A DNA stretch of 64,000 nt, from assembly GCF_024448335.1 (NCBI RefSeq), contig NZ_JAMOHM010000014.1:1-64000 (forward strand). The letters are read 5' to 3'. Positions 56,922 to 64,000 of the stretch are shown here, in pieces. Origin of the DNA: Stutzerimonas frequens. GTDB taxonomy: Bacteria > Pseudomonadota > Gammaproteobacteria > Pseudomonadales > Pseudomonadaceae. Position numbers and translations under genes: made by a program. How positions within the stretch are numbered: the stretch's first letter is position 1; every line of letters starts with the position of its first letter. The notes beneath the pieces were generated by a model. It made no database searches. It was not told where the DNA came from and saw nothing but the letters and a program-made list of their open reading frames with translations.

Positions 56922-57737
56922 ATGCAGCCCATGCTGAATATCGCGCTGCGCGCCGCCCGCAGCGCCGGCGAACTGATTGTCCGTTCCACCGATCGCCTGG
57001 ATGCAATCTCGGTCAACGAGAAAGAAGCAAAGGATTACGTCACCGAGATCGACAAGGCGGCCGAGCAGAGCATCGTTGCAGCGCTGCGCAAGGCCTATCC
57101 GAATCACGGCATCCTTGGCGAGGAAGGTGGACTGCTCGAAGGCAGCGGTGACGGCGCCGATTACCTGTGGATCATCGACCCGCTGGATGGCACGACCAAC
57201 TTCGTGCGCGGCATTCCCCACTATGCCGTGAGCATCGCCTGCAAATACCGCGGCCGTCTCGAGCATGCCGTCGTCCTGGACCCGGTCCGTCAGGAAGAAT
57301 TCACCGCAAGCCGCGGCCGTGGCGCAGCCCTGAATGGCCGGCGCCTGCGCGTCAGCTCGCGCAAGAGCCTGGACGGCGCCCTTCTCGGCACGGGCTTTCC
57401 GTTCAAGGACGGCCAACTGGACAACCTGGACAGCTACCTGAACATGTTCCGCAGCCTGGTCGGCCAGACCTCCGGCCTGCGACGCGCCGGAGCGGCGAGC
57501 CTCGATCTGGCCTACGTAGCCGCGGGCCGCTTCGATGCGTTCTGGGAGTTCGGCCTTTCCGAGTGGGACATGGCGGCCGGCGCACTTCTGATCCAAGAGG
57601 CTGGCGGCCTGGTGAGCGACTTCAGCGGCGGCCATGAATTCCTCGAGAAGGGACAGATCGTGGCCGGCAATACCAAGTGCTTCAAGGCTGTGCTGACGAC
57701 CATCCAGCCCCACCTTACGCCGTCGCTCAAGCGCTGA
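56922..57737 (+). CDS. suhB: Inositol-1-monophosphatase SuhB
   Basis: Mg-dependent phosphatase; SuhB also joins the Nus antitermination complex on rRNA operons (271 residues). Metal ligands are visible in GILGEEGG, WIIDPLDGTTNFVRG and FWEFGLSEWDMAAGAL. It is a single gene ending in a strong terminator. Confidence 0.96.
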   Translation: MQPMLNIALRAARSAGELIVRSTDRLDAISVNEKEAKDYVTEIDKAAEQSIVAALRKAYPNHGILGEEGGLLEGSGDGADYLWIIDPLDGTTNFVRGIPHYAVSIACKYRGRLEHAVVLDPVRQEEFTASRGRGAALNGRRLRVSSRKSLDGALLGTGFPFKDGQLDNLDSYLNMFRSLVGQTSGLRRAGAASLDLAYVAAGRFDAFWEFGLSEWDMAAGALLIQEAGGLVSDFSGGHEFLEKGQIVAGNTKCFKAVLTTIQPHLTPSLKR

Positions 57738-57755
57738 GCGTGAGGCAAAAGAAAA

Positions 57756-57779
57756 ACGCCCCAACAGGGGCGTTTTTTT
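57756..57779. terminator. Bidirectional terminator between suhB and the glycine-zipper gene
   Basis: ACGCCCC (57756-57762), loop AACA, GGGGCGT (57767-57773), with T-run to 57779; the minus strand has a matching T-run, so it serves both convergent genes. Confidence 0.9.
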
Positions 57780-57795
57780 ATGCAGCTTGTTCAGT

Positions 57796-58329
57796 TCACT
57801 GCTGAGACACCATCAGCTGCCCATCCTGTACCGGAATCTGACTGCCCGGATCACGATCCATCCGTACGCGCCCGACCTTGCCAGCCAGATCGTACTTGAC
57901 GTCATAGCCGACGATCTTGTCGTGCGTGTCGGTGACCGTGCTGCAGCGGGTCTCGGTGGTGGTGTAGGTGCTGTTGGCTTGCATGCGCCCCTGCACCTGA
58001 TTGCCGGCATAACCACCGCCGACCGCACCGGCGACCGTGGCGATCTTCTTGCCATTGCCGCCACCGACCTGGTTACCCAGCAGACCACCGACGACGGCGC
58101 CCACTGCGGTACCTGCGATCCGGTGCTCGTCCTGCACAGGCTTCTGCCGGGTCACTGTGACGTCCTTGCAGACTTCACGCGGCGTTCGGATGGTTTCCTT
58201 GATAGGTTCGACCGCCAGCACCTCGGCGAACTTCGGACCGCGATCGACCAGGCTATAAGTAGCGAAAGCTCCACCAGCCGTGGCAACGACCACTCCAAGT
58301 GCCGTACCGACCAACATGGACTTGTTCAC
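57796..58329 (-). CDS. Glycine-zipper 2TM-domain protein (SlyB/Rick_17kDa-like)
   Basis: A 177-residue envelope protein. A GTG start at 58329 (MNKSMLVGTALGVV) with GAGGA upstream gives an N-terminal hydrophobic segment. The central glycine zipper (GTAVGAVVGGLLGNQVGGGN then VAGAVGGGYAGNQVQG) is typical of SlyB/Rick_17kDa proteins. There is no lipobox Cys after the first segment, so it is probably not a lipoprotein. It precedes suhB convergently and follows secF. Confidence 0.8.
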   Translation of the reverse strand: MNKSMLVGTALGVVVATAGGAFATYSLVDRGPKFAEVLAVEPIKETIRTPREVCKDVTVTRQKPVQDEHRIAGTAVGAVVGGLLGNQVGGGNGKKIATVAGAVGGGYAGNQVQGRMQANSTYTTTETRCSTVTDTHDKIVGYDVKYDLAGKVGRVRMDRDPGSQIPVQDGQLMVSQQ

Positions 58330-58406
58330 TGTGACATCCTCTTCCTTCGGGCTGCGCCCGTTCCGCAGCCTTGGACCTCGCAAGGCTGCGGAAGTTCGAA
58401 AGAGGA

Positions 58407-59318
58407 TCAGGGGCGCTCGTCGGCCTCTTCTTCCACCACCGGCGGAATCAGATCGTCACGCGTGAGTTTGAGCCAGACCAGCAGCGTGCCGGCAACGTAG
58501 ACCGACGAGTAGGTACCAACGCCGACGCCGATCAGCAGCGCCAGCGAGAACCCCCACAGATTCTCGCCGCCGAAGACCATCAGCGCCCCAACTGCCAGCA
58601 GCGTGGAGACCGAAGTGGCCATAGTGCGCAGCAGCGTCTGGGTGGTGGAGATGTTGATGTTCTCCAGCAGCTCAGCCTTGCGCAGCATGCGGAAGTTCTC
58701 GCGGATCCGGTCGAAGATGACAATGGTGTCGTTCAACGAGTAGCCGATCACCGCCAGCACAGCCGCCAGCACCGTCAGGTCGAAGGAGATCTGGAAGAAG
58801 GAGAACACGCCCAGGACCACGATCACGTCGTGGAACAGCGACAGCACGGCGCCGAAGCCAAACTTCCACTGGAAGCGGAACGCCACGTACACCAGGATGC
58901 CGCCCAGCGCCAGCAGCATGCCGAGACCACCCTGATCGCGCAGCTCTTCACCGACCGCCGGCCCGACGAACTCAACGCGCTTGACGCTGACCGCGTTGCC
59001 GCCATCGGCGTTGCGCAAGGCGCTGGCGATGCGCTCACCCAACTGGGGATCGTCGCCCGGCATGCGCACCAGTACGTCGGTAGTCGCGCCAAAGCTCTGC
59101 ACCACGGCATCGGTGAAGCCGGCCTGGACCAGCTGACCACGAACCTGCTCGAGCTCGACTGGACGCTCGTAGCCCAACTCGATCAGCGTGCCGCCGGTGA
59201 AATCCAGCCCGAAATTCAGCCCCTTGACCACCAGGCTTCCCAGCGAGGCGACCGTGAGCAGCACGGTAAGGGCGAAGGCCACATGGCGGACGCCCATGAA
59301 ATTGATAACGCGCTTCAT
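58407..59318 (-). CDS. secF: Protein translocase accessory subunit SecF
   Basis: With SecD, uses the proton gradient to pull proteins across the membrane (303 residues). Six membrane segments and the large periplasmic P1 domain (NFGLDFTGGTLIELGYE) are visible; TM4-TM5 contain GYSLNDTIVIFDRIRENFR. It follows secD by 12 bases. Confidence 0.96.
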   Translation of the reverse strand: MKRVINFMGVRHVAFALTVLLTVASLGSLVVKGLNFGLDFTGGTLIELGYERPVELEQVRGQLVQAGFTDAVVQSFGATTDVLVRMPGDDPQLGERIASALRNADGGNAVSVKRVEFVGPAVGEELRDQGGLGMLLALGGILVYVAFRFQWKFGFGAVLSLFHDVIVVLGVFSFFQISFDLTVLAAVLAVIGYSLNDTIVIFDRIRENFRMLRKAELLENINISTTQTLLRTMATSVSTLLAVGALMVFGGENLWGFSLALLIGVGVGTYSSVYVAGTLLVWLKLTRDDLIPPVVEEEADERP

Positions 59319-59330
59319 CGTGCTAGCCCC

Positions 59331-61199
59331 TTAAATCCACAGCTTCTTGAGATCGCGGCCACCGTAGATCAGGTTGACCATGCCGCGCGTCACGATGATT
59401 GCGGTGAACATCGACGTCAGGATGCCGATCGACAGGGTCACCGCGAAACCCTTGATCGGGCCGGTACCCATGGCGAACAGGATGCCGCCCACCAGCAAGG
59501 TGGTGAGGTTGCCGTCGAGGATCGCCGAGAAGGCCCTGTCGAAGCCCTCGTGGATGGCCCGCTGGATCGACATGCCATTGGCAATCTCCTCACGAATACG
59601 CGAGAAGATGAGCACGTTGGCGTCCACCGCCATACCCATGGTCAGCACGATACCGGCGATACCTGGCAGGGTCAGCGTGGCGTTGAGCATCGACATCAAT
59701 GCCGTCAGCGCGACCATGTTGAACAGCAGCGCAATGGTGGCAAGCACGCCGAAGAACTTGTAGATCAGCACCATGAAGATGGCGACGAAGAGGAAGCCCC
59801 ACATCGCGGCCTGCACGCCCAGCTTGATGTTCTCGGCGCCCAGGCTCGGACCGATGGTGCGCTCCTCGGCGAAGTACATCGGCGCCGCCAGACCACCAGC
59901 GCGCAGCAGCAGGGCAAGTTCCGACGATTCGCCCTGACCATTGAGGCCGGTAATGCGGAACTGACTGCCGAGCGGCGACTGGATGGTCGCCAGACTGATG
60001 ATCTTCTTTTCTTCCTGGAAGGTTTCGACCCGCACTTCCTGCTCGACGCCATCGACCATCTGCCGCACGTAGCGAGTCAGCGGCCGCTGCTCGATGAAGA
60101 TCACCGCCATGCTGCGCCCGACGTTGCTGCGGGTAGCGCGGTTCATCAGATCGCCGCCATGTCCGTCGAGGCGAATATTCACCTGCGGGCGGCCGTTTTC
60201 GTCGTAACTGGCTTGCGCATCGGTCACCTGATCACCGGTGATGATCAGGGTACGCTCGAGCTGCACGGGCGGACGACCTTCCTCGCGGAACTCGAAGGTT
60301 TCGGTCGAGGCGCGCGGCGCATCGGACTCGGCCGCAAGGCGGAACTCCAGATTGGCCGTCTTGCCGAGAATGCGCTTGGCTTCGGCAGTGTCCTGTACGC
60401 CCGGCAGTTCGACCACGATGCGGTTGGCCCCCTGGCGCTGCACCAGCGGCTCGGCGACGCCCAGCTCGTTGACGCGGTTGCGCACGGTGGTCAGGTTCTG
60501 CTTGATCGAATATTCGCGGATCTCAGCCAACTTGGCCTCGGTCAGCGTCAGACGCAGCACGAATTGGCCGTTGCGCTCGCTGGTGGTCAGCTCGAAATCG
60601 GTGAAGTTCTTGCGAATCAGCGACTGAGCGGCGCTCAGGGTTTCCTGATCGGCGAAGCCCAGCTGCACGGCATCCTTCAGATTCGGCAGGCTGCGATAGC
60701 GCACGCGCTCTTTGCGCAGCAGGCTTTTGACCTCGCCTTCGGAGACATTCAGCCGCGTCTCGATGGCCTTCTCCATATCGACTTCCAGCAGGAAGTGCAC
60801 GCCGCCGGAGAGGTCGAGACCGAGCTTCATGGGGCTGGCACCGAGACTGCGCAGCCAGTCTGGAGTGGTCGGTGCAAGGTTGAGCGCAACGACATAGGCA
60901 TCACCCAGCGTGCGCCGAACGATATCTTTGGCCGGCAGTTGATCATCCTGACGCTCCAGACGCACGAGACCACCACGGCCCTGTTCGTCGAGCGAAGCGG
61001 ACTTCACCGCAATGCCGCCTTCCTCGAGCGCCTGGCTTATGCGCTCGAGATCGGCCATACCGATCTCCTGTGCCGCGCTGGCACCGGTGACCTGGATCGC
61101 CGGATCGTCCGGATAGAGGTTGGGCGCCGAATAAACAAAAGCAACCGCGAGCACTGCCAGAATCAGCAGGTATTTCCAGAGAGGGAATCTATTGAGCAT
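59331..61199 (-). CDS. secD: Protein translocase accessory subunit SecD
   Basis: Partner of SecF (622 residues). The N-terminal anchor, the P1 domain with LGLDLSGGVHFLLEVD, the D4-type NRVNELGVAEPLVQRQG, and the C-terminal segment MGMAVDANVLIFSRIREE are typical. The gene order tgt-yajC-secD-secF is conserved in proteobacteria. Confidence 0.97.
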   Translation of the reverse strand: MLNRFPLWKYLLILAVLAVAFVYSAPNLYPDDPAIQVTGASAAQEIGMADLERISQALEEGGIAVKSASLDEQGRGGLVRLERQDDQLPAKDIVRRTLGDAYVVALNLAPTTPDWLRSLGASPMKLGLDLSGGVHFLLEVDMEKAIETRLNVSEGEVKSLLRKERVRYRSLPNLKDAVQLGFADQETLSAAQSLIRKNFTDFELTTSERNGQFVLRLTLTEAKLAEIREYSIKQNLTTVRNRVNELGVAEPLVQRQGANRIVVELPGVQDTAEAKRILGKTANLEFRLAAESDAPRASTETFEFREEGRPPVQLERTLIITGDQVTDAQASYDENGRPQVNIRLDGHGGDLMNRATRSNVGRSMAVIFIEQRPLTRYVRQMVDGVEQEVRVETFQEEKKIISLATIQSPLGSQFRITGLNGQGESSELALLLRAGGLAAPMYFAEERTIGPSLGAENIKLGVQAAMWGFLFVAIFMVLIYKFFGVLATIALLFNMVALTALMSMLNATLTLPGIAGIVLTMGMAVDANVLIFSRIREEIANGMSIQRAIHEGFDRAFSAILDGNLTTLLVGGILFAMGTGPIKGFAVTLSIGILTSMFTAIIVTRGMVNLIYGGRDLKKLWI

Positions 61200-61263
61200 G
61201 ACGCAGCCCGTTTAATGAACGCGGGGCGCCTTGCGCGCCCCGTCGGTGTTGAATGAAGTCAGC

Positions 61264-61593
61264 TCAGATCGCTTTCAGCGTGCCCTTGGGCAGCGTGGCG
61301 GCGATAGCCACTTTCTGGAACTTCAGCTCAACGTTGTCGGAAACCTCGATCACCACGAAATCGTCAGCGACCTTGGTGACCTTGCCGGCGATGCCGCCGG
61401 AGGTGACCACTTCGTCGCCCTTCTGCAGGCCGGCGATCAGGTTCTTGTGTTCCTTGGCCCGCTTGGCCTGGGGGCGCCAGATCATCAGATAGAAGATGAC
61501 CAGAAAACCGACCAGAAACACCCACTCGAAGCCGGTGCCGGCAGGACCAGCGGCAGCCTCCTGGGCATAGGCGGCGGGAATCAGAAAGCTCAT
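61264..61593 (-). CDS. yajC: Preprotein translocase subunit YajC
   Basis: Small membrane partner of SecDF (109 residues). One segment (WVFLVGFLVIFYLMIWRPQAKR) is followed by the YajC domain with GDEVVTSGGIAGKVTKV. It lies between tgt and secD. Confidence 0.96.
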   Translation of the reverse strand: MSFLIPAAYAQEAAAGPAGTGFEWVFLVGFLVIFYLMIWRPQAKRAKEHKNLIAGLQKGDEVVTSGGIAGKVTKVADDFVVIEVSDNVELKFQKVAIAATLPKGTLKAI

Positions 61594-61635
61594 GTAGCAC
61601 TCCTGTTGCAGAAAGGATTGTTTTGCTCTGGCACG

Positions 61636-63815
<2,180 letters not shown>

Positions 63816-63884
63816 GGGCGGTTTCGGGGCGCGGAAAGGGCGCAGATATTAGCCGAAACACGTCGATCTGACCACGCCAAACGA

Positions 63885-63913
63885 TTGACCACTCAGCCCG
63901 GCATCCCTATACT
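63885..63913 (+). promoter_or_regulatory. tRNA-Leu promoter
   Basis: TTGACC (63885-63890) and TATACT (63908-63913) separated by 17 bases, with the tRNA starting 14 bases later; a near-consensus sigma-70 promoter. Confidence 0.85.
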
Positions 63914-63926
63914 GCGCCGCCACTGT

Positions 63927-64000
63927 GCCTCGATGGCGGAATCGGTAGACGCAGCGGATTCAAAATCCGCCGTTGGTAACAACGTGAGAGTTCGAGTCTC
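63927..64000 (+). tRNA. tRNA-Leu(CAA), 3' end cut by the window
   Basis: The sequence starts GCCTCGATGGCGGAATC; the anticodon stem GCGGA/TCCGC encloses TTCAAAA, giving anticodon CAA. A long variable arm (CCGTTGG...CAACGTGA) and the T arm GAGTTCGAGTCTC follow, as in class II tRNAs. The acceptor 3' strand lies beyond the window. Confidence 0.95.

Noticed and set aside
58371..61256. 961-codon plus-strand ORF opposite secF and secD
   Set aside because: His/Gln/Asp-rich antisense shadow of the secDF genes, without homology-like features.

Overview
The window reads as a chromosome segment of a high-GC gammaproteobacterium of the Pseudomonas / Stutzerimonas (P. stutzeri) type. The core gene order guaA-guaB-xseA, iscRSUA-hscBA-fdx-iscX-ndk-rlmN-pilW-rodZ-ispG-hisS-yfgM-bamB-der, and queA-tgt-yajC-secD-secF next to a tRNA-Leu is characteristic of Pseudomonas. 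A NosA/OprC-like copper receptor and a GTAGGTTGG-type intergenic inverted repeat fit P. stutzeri relatives. This assignment comes from reading proteins and gene order, not from a database search.

Positions 1 to about 20,130 are one integrated element (IME/ICE-like island) lying against the 3' end of guaA; its left end is outside the window. Read from guaA outward it holds: a P4-type tyrosine integrase (18617-19825); a 5.8-kb ISL3-family insertion (12722-18560) with intact inverted repeats and an 8-bp target duplication but a dead transposase, carrying lspA, lnt, a ZIP-type transporter, a CDF metal transporter and a CadR/PbrR-type MerR regulator; an IncQ-like replication operon (alpA-repA-repC) ending in three 22-bp-spaced iteron-like repeats; an IncP-like cassette trbJ-(trbK position)-trbL plus a small membrane protein; two small tra-like genes; a candidate oriT with nine 10-bp-phased repeats and a P-type nic-like sequence; a frameshifted traJ; an antitoxin remnant; and an AT-rich type III restriction-modification cargo (mod, res). 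Relaxase, coupling protein and the rest of the T4SS are not in the window.

The most unusual part is the 5.5-12.7 kb core. A satellite-like element seems to combine its own integrase and IncQ-type replication with only the VirB5-like (TrbJ), exclusion-position (TrbK) and VirB6-like (TrbL) parts of a mating apparatus. Two of these proteins end in almost the same 14-residue peptide. A 29-bp split operator-like motif, TTGTCCS-N5-CGTTAG-N4-SGGACAA, sits in front of both the trb operon and the alpA-rep operon. Together this suggests a coordinated mobilization system that would remodel a helper's transfer channel (inference).

From 20,131 to 64,000 the sequence is ordinary chromosome: purine synthesis (guaA, guaB), DNA repair (xseA), an M23 peptidase, a cysteine hydrolase, a YbdG-like mechanosensitive channel, a copper receptor with a DUF2946 partner, leuA, a zinc alcohol dehydrogenase, an EamA exporter, a secreted endonuclease I, two small membrane proteins, an omega-amidase/aminotransferase pair, two serine acetyltransferases, the long isc-to-der cluster, trmJ, suhB, the Sec accessory genes and the queuosine genes, ending in a tRNA-Leu(CAA) cut by the window edge.
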